From positions 3,503,501 through 3,567,500 of the forward strand of contig NZ_AP018817.1 of assembly GCF_024349785.1 (NCBI RefSeq): DNA of 64,000 bases, written 5' to 3'. The DNA is from Sphingomonas bisphenolicum (GTDB lineage Bacteria > Pseudomonadota > Alphaproteobacteria > Sphingomonadales > Sphingomonadaceae). The position numbers and the translations under genes were made by a program. Of the stretch, positions 35,788 to 44,981 are shown piece after piece. Numbering within the stretch: the first letter of the stretch is position 1; every line of letters begins with the position of its first letter. Below the pieces are notes generated by a model, which saw nothing but the letters and a program-made list of their open reading frames with translations, did no database searches and was not told the DNA's origin.

Positions 35788-36948
35788 TCAATCGGCCAGC
35801 GCCATCGCCCCATAGATTTCCGCATGGCGCTTTTCGGCGTAACGGTCGGTCATGCCGGCGATGAAGTCGGCGATGTGGCGGCTGCGGGTGGGTTCCTGCC
35901 CGACGCAGTCGTCACGCCATTCGGGCGGCATGAGCGCGGGATCGGCCTGATAGGCGCGGAACAGGTCGGTGACGATGACGCGCGCCCGGTCGGCGGCGGC
36001 GAGCTGTTCGGGATGATGATAGAGGGTGGCGTACATGAAACGCTTGAGGTCGCGCTCCTGCGCCGCAAGGTCCGGCGAGAAAGCGACCAGGGTGCGGCCG
36101 AGCGCGCGGACATCCTCGACCGTCTCCACGCCCGATGCGGCGATGTTGGCGCGGGTCGATTCGATCAGGTCGGTGGCCATCACACCGATCTGCTCGCGCA
36201 CCAGCTCGCGCAGCAGCCGGTCCTCCGCCACGTCGGGATAGCGGGCGCGCACCCGGTCCCAGCAGCCGCGCACGAACGGCACTTCCATCAACTGGTCAAG
36301 CGTCAGCAACCCGGCGCGCAAACCATCGTCGATATCGTGATTGTCATAGGCGATGTCGTCGGAAATCGCCGCCAGTTGCGCCTCCAGCGAGGCATGGCTG
36401 GTCAGGTCGAGCGGGAAGAGCGCGTCCAGCTCCCGCATCGCCCAGCCGGGATGGACGATCGGGCCATTATGCTTGGCCAGCCCTTCCAGCATTTCCCAGC
36501 TCAGGTTGAGACCGGCAAAGCGCGGATAAGGGCTTTCCAGCAGCATCAGCGTGCGCAGCGTATGGGCGTTGTGGTCGAAGCCGCCATGATCGTCGAGCGC
36601 GACCTCCAGCGCATCTTCACCGGCATGACCAAAGGGCGGATGACCGATGTCGTGGGCGAGGCACAGCGCTTCGGTCAGATCCTCGTTCAGCCCCAAGGTG
36701 CGCGCGGTGGTGCGGCCGATCTGCGCAACCTCCAGACTGTGGGTCAGGCGGACGCGGAAATGATCGCCGTCGGGCGAGACGAACACCTGCGTCTTGTGCC
36801 GCAGGCGACGGAAGGCGATGGAATGGATGATGCGATCGCGGTCGCGCTGGAAGACGTCGCGCGGCCCGCGCATCTCGCCGCCCGCTTCGGGATGGAGGCG
36901 GCCCTGGCTGGCGGAGGGATGGCAGGCATAGGAGGCGAGGATCGTCAT
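35788..36948 (-). CDS. dgt: Deoxyguanosinetriphosphate triphosphohydrolase-like protein
   Basis: The 386-residue HD-domain protein has FRRLRHKTQVFVSPDGDHFR, a metal-binding His70 in RLTHSLEVAQIGR and the HD pair His99-Asp100 in LAHDIGHPPFGHAGE. The conserved SDDIAYDNHDIDDG segment follows. This is the deoxyguanosinetriphosphate triphosphohydrolase-like subfamily, which removes triphosphate from dNTPs; in vivo substrate preference is unsettled. It is transcribed towards the glycine riboswitch. Confidence 0.93.
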   Translation of the reverse strand: MTILASYACHPSASQGRLHPEAGGEMRGPRDVFQRDRDRIIHSIAFRRLRHKTQVFVSPDGDHFRVRLTHSLEVAQIGRTTARTLGLNEDLTEALCLAHDIGHPPFGHAGEDALEVALDDHGGFDHNAHTLRTLMLLESPYPRFAGLNLSWEMLEGLAKHNGPIVHPGWAMRELDALFPLDLTSHASLEAQLAAISDDIAYDNHDIDDGLRAGLLTLDQLMEVPFVRGCWDRVRARYPDVAEDRLLRELVREQIGVMATDLIESTRANIAASGVETVEDVRALGRTLVAFSPDLAAQERDLKRFMYATLYHHPEQLAAADRARVIVTDLFRAYQADPALMPPEWRDDCVGQEPTRSRHIADFIAGMTDRYAEKRHAEIYGAMALAD

Positions 36949-36976
36949 GCCCGCCCTCTTAGAGCCTTCTCCAGCC

Positions 36977-37012
36977 GGCCGAAACAGCCGACTGCAAAAT
37001 GCTCATTCGGCC
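36977..37012. repeat. Palindrome with the 19-base shared motif
   Basis: GGCCGAA (36977-36983) and TTCGGCC (37006-37012) are exact complements. Between them lies CAGCCGACTGCAAAATGCT (36985-37003), an 18 of 19 match to 25397-25415. The right arm overlaps the last codons of the SPOR gene. It could be a terminator remnant or a dispersed repeat. Confidence 0.6.
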
Positions 37013-38997
37013 CCCAGCTTCTCCACGACCTCCCCCGCTTCGCTTTTCCAGGCGAAGGCATCGGCGCCGTCGGCCTTCAGATTGGCCTCCAGTTCCTTGG
37101 CGCGGGTGAAGCTGGCGAAGGGACCGACCAGCAGGCGATTGGTCCGCCCCCAGCCGGCGCTCCATCCGTCCTGGCGGGACAGGATCGTATATTTCTTGCG
37201 CAGCCCCTTCATGGTGAAGCCCAGCGCCGATTTGCTCTGCCCCACGCCGACCTGCAGCCAGTTGCGCGACGGATTGTCGGCCAGGCGCTTCTTCTCTTCG
37301 GCCTCCTTCTTCGCCTTGGCGTCGGCTTCCGCCTTGGCTTTGGCGAGGGCGTCCTTCTTCGCCTTGTCCGTGGCGGCCTTGGCCGCGGCCTGCCGCTCGG
37401 CGCGGCGGGCGGCCTGGATCGCGGCGATTTCCGTGAGGTCGACGGCGGCGACGGTCGGCTGGCGCTCGGCTTCGGGGACGTCGATCGCGCGAATGATGTC
37501 CGCCAGCGTGCGGGTGGCGACCGGATCGGGTTGCGGGACAGAAGGCGGCGGCACGGCCGTGAGCGGCTGGACGGTTGCGGCGGGCGATGTGGTGGCGGTT
37601 GCAGCGGCGGGCGGAGCTGAACCCGCAGGTTCAGGCGGCGGCGATGCCTGCGCCAGCGCGATCGCATTGAGCTGCGATCCCGCGTTGGAGGGCGGCGTGG
37701 CGGCCGGCGGCGCACGATCGATCGAATCGAAGCCGGGGGCGGGCGGCCCTTGCACCGCGCCATTGGGCGTAGCGGCGGCGGGCGATGCGGCCGCCTGACG
37801 CACGGGCGACGGTTCGGACGGCGTTTGCTCCGCCGACGCGGGTGCCGTGGACGACGGCAAGGGCTGGACCACCGGGGCCGGCAGCGGCGCGCTCGGTTGC
37901 TGCGCGGGCGGCGGGGTCGGCGTGGATCGCAGCGCAGACTGGACGGGCGCGGATTGGACCGGCGCGGATTGGGCCGGCTGGGGCTGGAGCGCTCTGGGCG
38001 GGATCGTCTGGGGCGGGGTCGTCCGGGCTTGGGCCAGTTGCGGCTGGGCGGGACGACGAGCGGCGGCCAGTCCCTCGGCGCGGGCGATACGGGCGGCCTC
38101 GCGCTGCTGGCGGCGCTGTTCGGACCGGCTGAGCGGTTTGGTCTTCGCCGGGCTGGCGGAGGCGACGGCGACCGGCGCGCTGGCGGCCACCGCGATGCCC
38201 GGTGCCGGCGGGGTCGGCGTGATCGCGGCGATGCTGGTGCCGATCTGGGCCGGGAAATGGCCGAAATGCACCGCCGCCGCCTTTTGCGCGGCGGTCAGAT
38301 AAGGCATTTTCTGCATATAAGGAATGATTGCGGCGGCCAGTTGCGCCGGCATGGTCTGCTCCGCCACCTTCTTCGCATCGGCCTGCTTGTTGTTCATCGC
38401 CAGGATGAAGGCGCGATAGCGCCAGGCGGCCCGGTCGCTCTTGTAGAACAGGGGTTCGAGGATCTTGTCGGACGCGGCGACCTGCCCCGCTATGCCGAGC
38501 GAAGCGGCGTAGCGGCGCACCAGTTCATCATCGCCGGGGGTGCGCAGGAGCGCGGCCTGATAGTCCCGCTGCGCGCCCGCCTGATCGCCGGTCATGTCGC
38601 GCGCCAGGCCGCGGTCGGACAGGATCGTCGCATCGGGATAGCCCAGCCGCCCCGCCTGGTCGAACAGGCGCAGCGCCTCGACCGGGTTTTGCAGCTTGAG
38701 CATGACCCGTCCCAGCCCGGCCTTGATCCGGCCATTGCCGCTCTCGATCGCGTCGGCGCGGGCGAAGAAGCCGGCCGCCGCGCGCGGGTCATCCAGCGAC
38801 AGCGCCGCCTCCCCCGCGCCGATCAGCGCGACGACGTCGCGCGGATTGGACGCCAGGCGCGCCAAATTGCTGTTGAGGTCGGCGGCGCCGAGCGGCCGAA
38901 CCAGTTGCGATTGGTCCTGCTGGGCATGCGCGGGGGCCGCGAGCAGCAGCGCGCCCGGCAGCCAAAGACCGAGAATCCATGGAGAAGTGCGTGTCAC
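37003..38997 (-). CDS. TPR and SPOR domain envelope protein
   Basis: The 664-residue protein starts MTRTSPWILGLWLPGALLLA with a signal peptide likely cut after AHA (about residue 25). TPR-like repeats follow (about 30-250, e.g. GRVMLKLQNPVEALRLFDQA). Then come a long Pro/Ala/Gln linker with repeated SAPVQ units and a charged coiled coil (about 515-580, KAKAEADAKAKKEAEEKKR). A C-terminal SPOR domain (about 585-655, NWLQVGVGQSKSALG to RLLVGPFASFTRAKELEANL) closes it. SPOR domains bind denuded septal peptidoglycan, so a division or wall role is likely. It lies directly downstream of the dcw cluster terminator. Confidence 0.9.
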   Translation of the reverse strand: MTRTSPWILGLWLPGALLLAAPAHAQQDQSQLVRPLGAADLNSNLARLASNPRDVVALIGAGEAALSLDDPRAAAGFFARADAIESGNGRIKAGLGRVMLKLQNPVEALRLFDQAGRLGYPDATILSDRGLARDMTGDQAGAQRDYQAALLRTPGDDELVRRYAASLGIAGQVAASDKILEPLFYKSDRAAWRYRAFILAMNNKQADAKKVAEQTMPAQLAAAIIPYMQKMPYLTAAQKAAAVHFGHFPAQIGTSIAAITPTPPAPGIAVAASAPVAVASASPAKTKPLSRSEQRRQQREAARIARAEGLAAARRPAQPQLAQARTTPPQTIPPRALQPQPAQSAPVQSAPVQSALRSTPTPPPAQQPSAPLPAPVVQPLPSSTAPASAEQTPSEPSPVRQAAASPAAATPNGAVQGPPAPGFDSIDRAPPAATPPSNAGSQLNAIALAQASPPPEPAGSAPPAAATATTSPAATVQPLTAVPPPSVPQPDPVATRTLADIIRAIDVPEAERQPTVAAVDLTEIAAIQAARRAERQAAAKAATDKAKKDALAKAKAEADAKAKKEAEEKKRLADNPSRNWLQVGVGQSKSALGFTMKGLRKKYTILSRQDGWSAGWGRTNRLLVGPFASFTRAKELEANLKADGADAFAWKSEAGEVVEKLGAE

Positions 38998-39044
38998 ATC
39001 CGCGCCTTAGCCGATCCCAGGATGAATGGGAAATTAGCCCAACG

Positions 39045-39115
39045 AAAAAGCGCGCCGGGTCGCCCCAGACGACCGACAGCGCGCTTTTCCTGTCGCGCAC
39101 GGCCCAAGCCGTGCG
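39045..39115 (-). terminator. Terminator region after ftsZ
   Basis: On the minus strand, AAAAGCGCGC and GCGCGCTTTTT arms (39079-39088 and 39045-39055) form a long hairpin with a T-run. It is preceded by a perfect hairpin CGCACGGC/GCCGTGCG (39096-39115). Together they lie 20 to 90 bases after the ftsZ stop and should end the dcw transcript. The first arm pair also has T-rich ends on the plus strand. Confidence 0.75.
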
Positions 39116-39134
39116 TCCTTTTACCGACTGCGCC

Positions 39135-40580
39135 TTACTGGTTGTTCTGGCGGTTGAGGAAACGGGGGATATCGACGCCCGGCGCGACGTCGTCCGCGGC
39201 ACCCGGCGCCTTGTCCGTGCCACGGGTCAGGCCCGCCATCCGCTCGAACAGCGTGCCGCCGGTGGCGACGCGCGGTGCGGGTGCGGCCGGCGCGGCCGCT
39301 TCGGCGCTGTCTGCGCCCAGGATCAGTTCATCCTCTTCCGGATCTTCGTCGGAAAAGACCGCGGCGGGCTTGGCCGGAGCGAACGGCGCCGGTGCAACCG
39401 TCGGCTGCGCGGGCGCAGGCGCGGCCGGCACGTCCAGTTCCAGTGTTTCGGGCTGCGGCGCAGGCGCAGGAGCAGGCGTCGGCGCAGGCGCTGCAACCGG
39501 CGCGGGCTGCTGCGCGACCGGCGCAGGCTTGGGTGCCGCCGACTGAGGCACGGCCACGGCGGGTCGGTTGGCGAAGCTGAACGGCTGGGTCAGCGGCGCG
39601 GCATGGTTGCCCACTTCATTGTCGATGCCGGTGGCGACCACCGACACGCGGATCTTGCCGTTCAGATTGTCGTTGAAGGCGCTGCCCCAGATGATGTTCG
39701 CGTCCGGGTCCACCAGTTCGCGGATATGGTTGGCGGCCTCGTCCACTTCCATCAGCCGCATGTCTTCGCCGCCGACGATCGAGACGATCACGCCCTTGGC
39801 GCCGCGCATCGACACGCCGTCGAGCAGCGGGTTGGCGATCGCCTTTTCCGCCGCCTGGAGCGCCCGGCCGTCGCCTTCGGCTTCGCCGGTGCCCATCATC
39901 GCCTTGCCCATTTCACCCATCACCGAACGCACGTCGGCGAAGTCGAGGTTGATGAGGCCGGGCATGACCATGAGGTCGGTGATGCCGCGCACGCCCTGCT
40001 GCAGCACTTCGTCCGCCATCTGGAACGCTTCCTTGAAGGTCGTGTTCGGGTTGGCGATCAGGAACAGATTCTGGTTCGGGATCACGATCAGCGTGTCGAC
40101 ATGCTTCTGCAGCTCGTCGATGCCCGAATCCGCCGACTTCATGCGGCGATTGCCTTCAAAGGTGAAGGGCTTGGTGACGACGCCGACGGTCAGGATGCCC
40201 TTGTCGCGGGCGGCCTTGGCGATGACGGGGGCCGCGCCGGTGCCGGTGCCGCCGCCCATGCCCGCGGCGATGAAGCACATATGCGCGCCTTCCAGCGCCT
40301 GCTCGACCGACGCGATCGTTTCTTCAGCGGCGGCCTTGCCGATTTCGGGGCGCGAACCGGCGCCCAGCCCTTCGGTGATTTGCGGGCCGAGCTGGATGCG
40401 GCGTTCGGCCGGCGAGGCGTTGAGCGCCTGCGCGTCGGTATTGGCCACGATGAAGTCCACGCCCTCGACATGGGCGGCGATCATGTTCGCGATGGCATTG
40501 CCGCCCGCGCCGCCGACACCGATCACCGCGATCCGCGGCTTCAGTTCGTCCACATGCGGTGGGCTGATTTCAATGCTCAT
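39135..40580 (-). CDS. ftsZ: Cell division protein FtsZ
   Basis: The 481-residue tubulin homologue polymerises into the division ring. It has the nucleotide-binding GVGGAGGNA (21-29), the tubulin signature GGGTGTG (109-115), and the T7 loop with [12 protein letters not shown] Pro/Ala-rich linker (about 325-460) follows, then the conserved C-terminal peptide DIPRFLNRQ, which binds FtsA and other partners. I chose the ATG at 40580 ([19 protein letters not shown]); an earlier in-frame start would add 15 unconserved residues. It is the last gene of the dcw cluster, with a 107-bp hairpin-containing leader after ftsA. Confidence 0.98.
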   Translation of the reverse strand: MSIEISPPHVDELKPRIAVIGVGGAGGNAIANMIAAHVEGVDFIVANTDAQALNASPAERRIQLGPQITEGLGAGSRPEIGKAAAEETIASVEQALEGAHMCFIAAGMGGGTGTGAAPVIAKAARDKGILTVGVVTKPFTFEGNRRMKSADSGIDELQKHVDTLIVIPNQNLFLIANPNTTFKEAFQMADEVLQQGVRGITDLMVMPGLINLDFADVRSVMGEMGKAMMGTGEAEGDGRALQAAEKAIANPLLDGVSMRGAKGVIVSIVGGEDMRLMEVDEAANHIRELVDPDANIIWGSAFNDNLNGKIRVSVVATGIDNEVGNHAAPLTQPFSFANRPAVAVPQSAAPKPAPVAQQPAPVAAPAPTPAPAPAPQPETLELDVPAAPAPAQPTVAPAPFAPAKPAAVFSDEDPEEDELILGADSAEAAAPAAPAPRVATGGTLFERMAGLTRGTDKAPGAADDVAPGVDIPRFLNRQNNQ

Positions 40581-40596
40581 AAATAGTGCTCCCTCA

Positions 40597-40669
40597 GCTT
40601 CCTCGTCAGGAAGCAACGCCGTCATTAAATGTTAACACCAGAAAATAGGGGAATTCACCACCTATTTTC
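40597..40669. promoter_or_regulatory. Two hairpins in the ftsA-ftsZ gap
   Basis: GCTTCCT/AGGAAGC (40597-40614, 4-base loop) and GAAAATAGG/CCTATTTTC (40641-40669, 11-base loop) are exact inverted repeats in the 107-bp leader of ftsZ. The second is AT-rich against a GC-rich background. This is the only wide gap between two coding genes in the second half of the cluster other than murC-murG, so a separate ftsZ promoter or an attenuator is plausible. Confidence 0.55.
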
Positions 40670-40687
40670 GTCTTGGTCCAATTTCGT

Positions 40688-41971
40688 TCAATAGTTGGTC
40701 TTCATTGCGCGCATCATGCGTTGCCACCAGAGCGGCGCTCCCAGACGATGCACCGTTTGCGGCGCGGGCGCCATCGTGCGGAGATCAACCGGGTTGGAAG
40801 CGCCGTAAAGCGCGAGTCCCGCCAATGTCGCGAAGGCGGGCCCACTATGCGCTTCGGGCATCGCAGACAAGCCCCTGGGTCGCCCGATCCGCACGGCGCG
40901 GCCCAGCGCGCCCTGCGCATAATCGGCAATGCCCTTCATTTCCGCGCCGCCGCCGGTCAGCACCACCTGCCGCCCGGTGGAGTTAAAGCCCATGCCGGCC
41001 AGCGCTGCATTCACTTCGGTCATGATCTGGTTCAGCCGTTCGCAAATGACCCCGACCAGCGCGGCGCGGGTGATCTTGCCCCCTTCGGCGTTCGGCCCGG
41101 CCGCCTGCCCCGGCACCGCCATTTCGCCATGGGGCGGCGCGATCTCTATCATCTCGCGGAAATCGCGCGGGTTCTGCATCGCCGAGCCGTAGAAGCATTT
41201 GATCCGCTCCGCCTGGCTGCGGCGGATGCCGAAGGCGGAGGCGATATCGTCGGTAATGTCCGATGCGCCGAACGGGATCGAATGCAGGCCGACCAGCATT
41301 CCCCCCGCATAGAGCGAGACGTTGGTGACCCCGGCCCCGATCTCCACCAGCGCGACGCCCAGGTCGCGCTCCTCTTCCGACAGGCAGGCCAGGCCCGTGG
41401 CGATCGGCGCGGCGACGATCGAATTGACGTTGAGATAGGCGCCGCGCACGCACAGGTCGAGATTGGCGAGCGGCGCGCCGTCGGCCAGCACGACATGGAT
41501 GTCGACGCCCAGCAGGTCCGCGTGCATGCCCAGCGGCTTTTTCACCGGCACCTTGCCGTTGATGGTGAAGCAGGTCGGCTGGGCATGGAGGACGATGCGG
41601 CCGTCGGGGTCGATGCCCTGCTGGCCGGTGGTCAGGAGATCGTCGATATCGGGCTGTTCGATGCGATAGCCGCCCATGTCGCGTTCGACCGTGACGACGT
41701 CGCTGACCAGGCTGCCGCCCGAGAAGCTGACCCAGACATCCTCGATATTGGTGCCGGCGACACGTTCGGCCTGCTCCACCGTTTCGCGCACGGCCAGTTC
41801 GGTGCGCTCCATATCGGCGATAAAGCCGCGCCGCACGCCGCGGCTTTCGCGCTGCCCGGTGCCCAGGATCGCCAGCTCGCCCGTGTCGGTGCGCCCCGCA
41901 ATCAAAGCGGACACCTTCCACGATCCGATGTCGATCGCGGTGATAAGCTTCTCGACCTTGGGCTGCGCCAT
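40688..41971 (-). CDS. ftsA: Cell division protein FtsA
   Basis: The 427-residue actin-like protein starts with the phosphate-binding TAIDIGSWKVSALIAG. It has the RPTCFTINGKV/KPLGM 1C-domain region, [19 protein letters not shown] and VVLTGGGAEMKGI, and ends with an amphipathic membrane-targeting helix WWQRMMRAMKTNY. It anchors FtsZ to the membrane. It lies 5 bases after ftsQ. Confidence 0.97.
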   Translation of the reverse strand: MAQPKVEKLITAIDIGSWKVSALIAGRTDTGELAILGTGQRESRGVRRGFIADMERTELAVRETVEQAERVAGTNIEDVWVSFSGGSLVSDVVTVERDMGGYRIEQPDIDDLLTTGQQGIDPDGRIVLHAQPTCFTINGKVPVKKPLGMHADLLGVDIHVVLADGAPLANLDLCVRGAYLNVNSIVAAPIATGLACLSEEERDLGVALVEIGAGVTNVSLYAGGMLVGLHSIPFGASDITDDIASAFGIRRSQAERIKCFYGSAMQNPRDFREMIEIAPPHGEMAVPGQAAGPNAEGGKITRAALVGVICERLNQIMTEVNAALAGMGFNSTGRQVVLTGGGAEMKGIADYAQGALGRAVRIGRPRGLSAMPEAHSGPAFATLAGLALYGASNPVDLRTMAPAPQTVHRLGAPLWWQRMMRAMKTNY

Positions 41972-41976
41972 GGGCC

Positions 41977-42933
41977 TTAGCCTTCCTCGCCCGGCGTCGC
42001 GGCGGCGACGTCCTTCGTCCCGTCGTCCACCGGCTTTTCCTCCACCTTGCCCTGCGGCAGGCGCAGGACGAAACGGTCGGGATCACGCATGTCGAACTTG
42101 ACGATGCCGCGACCCAGCAGGCGATTGACGCCGTCCATCCTTGCGAAATTCACCAAGGCGCCCGCTGAATCCTTGTCGCCCTCCGGCAGGGAGAGCGTCT
42201 CACCCGACTGAAAGCGCAGATCCCAGCGGCGGTTCCCGACCCAGGTCGCGCCGGCCAGCATCGGCTTGAGCGCCGGGGCGTTTTCCATCAGCCGGTTAAG
42301 GCCCGCCGTCTGGCGATTGGCGTTGGGGCCGACGACCAGCGGCAGGTCGGGCATCGCGCTGGCGGACACCGACTGCAACACCACGCCCGACACGTCGATC
42401 AGGTGCAACTGGCCATTATGCTGCCACACCGCGACAGGATCACGCTCGACGATGTCGACCACCAGCGTATCGGGCAGGCGGCGGGAAATGCGCGCATCCT
42501 TGACCCAGCCGAGCTTGAGCATCTCGCTGCGCACCCTGGGCAGGTCGAGCGAGAGCATGGAGCGATCCACCTGCCCCAGGGCGATATTATAGACCGGCAG
42601 TTCATCCATCCGTTCGACGCCGCGCACTTCGACCTTGTCGACCTCGAAGCCGGCGCGCGCCGCGATGTCTGCCGCCTGCTGCCGGGCCATGCCGGGCAGG
42701 CCCATGAAGATGGCGATGGCGATGACGATGGCGCCGAAGATGCCGACGATGGCCCAGCTCGCCATGCGTTGCAGCGTGGCTTCGCTGACCGGCAGCATCT
42801 CGACCAGCCGGTCGAGGCTGCTCTGGCGCTTCAGGGCGCGGCCGCGACCGCCCCCGGACTTGCCGGCGTTCACCCTGCCCTTCGCGCTGCTCAGCCGCGC
42901 GGTGCCGCCGCGCCTGATCCGTGCCTCAGCCAT
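41977..42933 (-). CDS. ftsQ: Cell division protein FtsQ
   Basis: The 318-residue bitopic protein has a basic cytoplasmic N-terminus (about 1-55) and one transmembrane helix (about 60-82, WAIVGIFGAIVIAIAIFMGL). A POTRA domain follows (about 95-165, FEVDKVEVRGVERMDELPVY), then the beta domain ending near RFVLRLPQGK. It links early and late divisome proteins. The ATG at 42933 has AGGA at good spacing; an ATG two codons earlier is possible. It overlaps ddlB by 8 bases. Confidence 0.95.
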   Translation of the reverse strand: MAEARIRRGGTARLSSAKGRVNAGKSGGGRGRALKRQSSLDRLVEMLPVSEATLQRMASWAIVGIFGAIVIAIAIFMGLPGMARQQAADIAARAGFEVDKVEVRGVERMDELPVYNIALGQVDRSMLSLDLPRVRSEMLKLGWVKDARISRRLPDTLVVDIVERDPVAVWQHNGQLHLIDVSGVVLQSVSASAMPDLPLVVGPNANRQTAGLNRLMENAPALKPMLAGATWVGNRRWDLRFQSGETLSLPEGDKDSAGALVNFARMDGVNRLLGRGIVKFDMRDPDRFVLRLPQGKVEEKPVDDGTKDVAAATPGEEG

Positions 42934-43891
42934 CACCATTTCCTGCCTTGTCTGGCCCTTGGGCGCGGTTCAGCGCCTCCTCGACAATAGTCTCCACCAG
43001 CGTGGCATAGTCAATGCCCAGCTTTGCCGCCTGTTCGGGGACGAGGCTGAGCGGGGTCATGCCCGGCTGGGTATTGACCTCCAGCAGGAAAAGCCCTTCG
43101 ATCCCCTGCGTGTCGTCCCAGCGGAAATCGGCGCGCGATGCGCCCTTGCAGCCCAGCAACTGGTGGGCGCGCAGCGCGATCGCCTTGCAGGCCTCGGTAA
43201 TCTCCGGCGGCAGGTCGGCGGGGCAGACATGTTCGGTCATGCCGTCGGTATATTTGGCGTCGAAATCGTAGAATCCGCTCTTGGGACGCAATTCGGTGAC
43301 GAGCAGTGCCTCATCGCCCAGAACCGCCGTGGTGAGTTCGCGGCCGCGAATATAGGGTTCGGCAAGCAGTTCGGGAAAATCCTGCCATGGACCGACGCTG
43401 CCGCGGGCGATGGGGTTACCATAATTGCCCTCGGCCGTGACGATGGCGACGCCGACCGAGCTGCCCTCGTTGACGGGTTTGAGCACATAGGGGCGCGGCA
43501 GCGGATCGGCGGTGAAGAGGCTTTCGCTTTCCACGATCTGGCCGCCGGGCATGGGGATGCCGTGGGGCACGAGCGCCTGCTTGGTCAATTGCTTGTCGAT
43601 CGCGATCACCGAGGTGGCAAGGCCGCTATGGGTGTAGGTGAGGCCCATCAGGTCCATCATGCCCTGCACCGTGCCGTCTTCGCCCGGAACGCCGTGCAGC
43701 GCGTTGAAGATCACGTCCGCCCTGGCCTCCGCCAGGCGGGCGGCGACGTTGCGGTCCATGTCGATGCGGGTGACGGTATGGCCGCGCGATTCCAGCGCCT
43801 TGGCCACACCTTCGCCGGAGGACAAAGAGACGGGGCGTTCCGCCGACCAGCCGCCCATGAGGACGGCGACATGCCAGGGGCCACGGGTCAC
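42926..43891 (-). CDS. ddlB: D-alanine--D-alanine ligase
   Basis: The ATP-grasp enzyme joins two D-Ala for the peptidoglycan stem. Visible motifs are HVAVLMGGWSAERPVSLSSG at the start, ALHGVPGEDGTVQGMMDLMG, YVLKPVNEGSSVGV, SRADFRWDD and LEVNTQPGMTPLSLVPEQA. I favour the GTG at 43891, which overlaps the murB stop as GTGA and gives the usual short N-terminus (321 residues). An ATG at 43921 would add 10 residues. Confidence 0.95.
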   Translation of the reverse strand: MTRGPWHVAVLMGGWSAERPVSLSSGEGVAKALESRGHTVTRIDMDRNVAARLAEARADVIFNALHGVPGEDGTVQGMMDLMGLTYTHSGLATSVIAIDKQLTKQALVPHGIPMPGGQIVESESLFTADPLPRPYVLKPVNEGSSVGVAIVTAEGNYGNPIARGSVGPWQDFPELLAEPYIRGRELTTAVLGDEALLVTELRPKSGFYDFDAKYTDGMTEHVCPADLPPEITEACKAIALRAHQLLGCKGASRADFRWDDTQGIEGLFLLEVNTQPGMTPLSLVPEQAAKLGIDYATLVETIVEEALNRAQGPDKAGNGDG

Positions 43892-44802
43892 TTCACGATC
43901 CCGACGCGCTGAATTTCCCATTCCAATTCTATTCCACTTTTGTCTTTGACCCGGCGGCGGACTTCTTCGCCCAGCGCTTCGATATCGGCGCTGCTGGCGT
44001 CGCCGCTGTTGAGCAGGAAATTGGTGTGCTTCTCGCTCACCTGCGCGCCGCCCATCTGAAGGCCGCGACAGCCCGCTTCGTCCACCAACTGCCAGGCCTT
44101 GTGCCCGTCGGGGTTCTTGAAGGTCGATCCGCCCGTCTTGCTGCGCAGCGGCTGGCTTTCCTCGCGCGCGGCGGCGATGCGGTCCATTTCCGCCTGGATC
44201 GCGGCCGGCTCGCCCGGTTCGCCGCGGAAGGTCGCCGACACCACGATCGCGCCATCGGTCAGGTTGGAATGGCGGTAGGTATAGGCAAGGTCACGGTTCA
44301 GGAGCGTCACCTGTTCGCCCGACCGCAGCACGACCTCGCAGGACAGCAATATGTCGCGCGTCTCGCGGCCATAGGCGCCGCCGTTCATGCGCACGAATCC
44401 GCCGACCGTGCCGGGGATGGAACGCAGAAACTCCAGGCCCGCTATGCCCGCGTCGCGCGCGGTCGAGGAGACGAGGATGCCTGACGCGCCGCCGCCGCAG
44501 GTCAGCGTGGTTTCATCCAGCACCACGACCTTGGCGAAGGGCTTGCCCAGACGTACGACCACGCCCGGCACGCCGCCGTCGCGGACGATGAGGTTGGAGC
44601 CGAGGCCCAGCGCCATCACCGGCACTTCCGGGTCCAGCATGGCGAGGAAATCGGACAGATCGTCCGCATCCTTCGGTTCGAACAGCCATTGCGCTGCGCC
44701 GCCCGCCTTGAACCAGACGAGCGGGGCCAGCGGGGCGTCGGCCTTCAACGTGCCGCGCACCGGCGGAAGGGCGATCGTCGCGCTCAACCGCGCATGCCCC
44801 AC
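43888..44802 (-). CDS. murB: UDP-N-acetylenolpyruvoylglucosamine reductase
   Basis: The 304-residue FAD enzyme reduces the enolpyruvyl group to make UDP-MurNAc. It shows WFKAGGAAQWLFEP, LGLGSNLIVRDGG, the SIPGTVGGFVRMNGGAYG segment, YRHSNL and SGGSTFKNP-like KTGGSTFKNPDG with the catalytic Ser, consistent with type II MurB. The start is a GTG at 44802 and overlaps the end of the preceding small gene by 19 bases. Confidence 0.96.
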   Translation of the reverse strand: MGHARLSATIALPPVRGTLKADAPLAPLVWFKAGGAAQWLFEPKDADDLSDFLAMLDPEVPVMALGLGSNLIVRDGGVPGVVVRLGKPFAKVVVLDETTLTCGGGASGILVSSTARDAGIAGLEFLRSIPGTVGGFVRMNGGAYGRETRDILLSCEVVLRSGEQVTLLNRDLAYTYRHSNLTDGAIVVSATFRGEPGEPAAIQAEMDRIAAAREESQPLRSKTGGSTFKNPDGHKAWQLVDEAGCRGLQMGGAQVSEKHTNFLLNSGDASSADIEALGEEVRRRVKDKSGIELEWEIQRVGIVK

Positions 44803-44981
44803 AGGTTCATCCAGTTTTTCATGGCGTTGAGGCCTGCTTCATTCGCCTGGGTCGCGGCCATGCCGGTTTCGACCTGACGCTGGGCCGCCTCCACCATGTC
44901 GCGCGCAACTTCCACGCCCTGCATCTGGGCGTCGATCATGCGCTTCTGCATTTCCAGGCCGACAGCGAACAGCTCGAACAT
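44784..44981 (-). CDS. Small helical protein encoded between murC and murB
   Basis: The 65-residue product [20 protein letters not shown]... is predicted almost entirely helical, with heptad-like spacing of hydrophobics (MVEAAQRQVETGM) and a Trp/Met-rich C-terminus NWMNLWGMRG that could touch a membrane. Its ATG shares one base with the murC stop (TGATG) and its end overlaps the murB start, so it is translationally coupled inside the cell-wall operon. It is not a known Mur or Fts protein; I recognise no family. Confidence 0.75.
   Translation of the reverse strand: MFELFAVGLEMQKRMIDAQMQGVEVARDMVEAAQRQVETGMAATQANEAGLNAMKNWMNLWGMRG

Noticed and set aside
35695..37620. A plus-strand open frame of about 640 codons spanning the dgt and SPOR genes
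   Set aside because: It runs antisense through two real genes and across the gap between them; the composition is that of an antisense shadow.
40623..40637. TTAAATGTTAAC near ftsZ as a possible CtrA site
   Set aside because: CtrA sites need TTAA-N7-TTAA; here the halves are only three bases apart.
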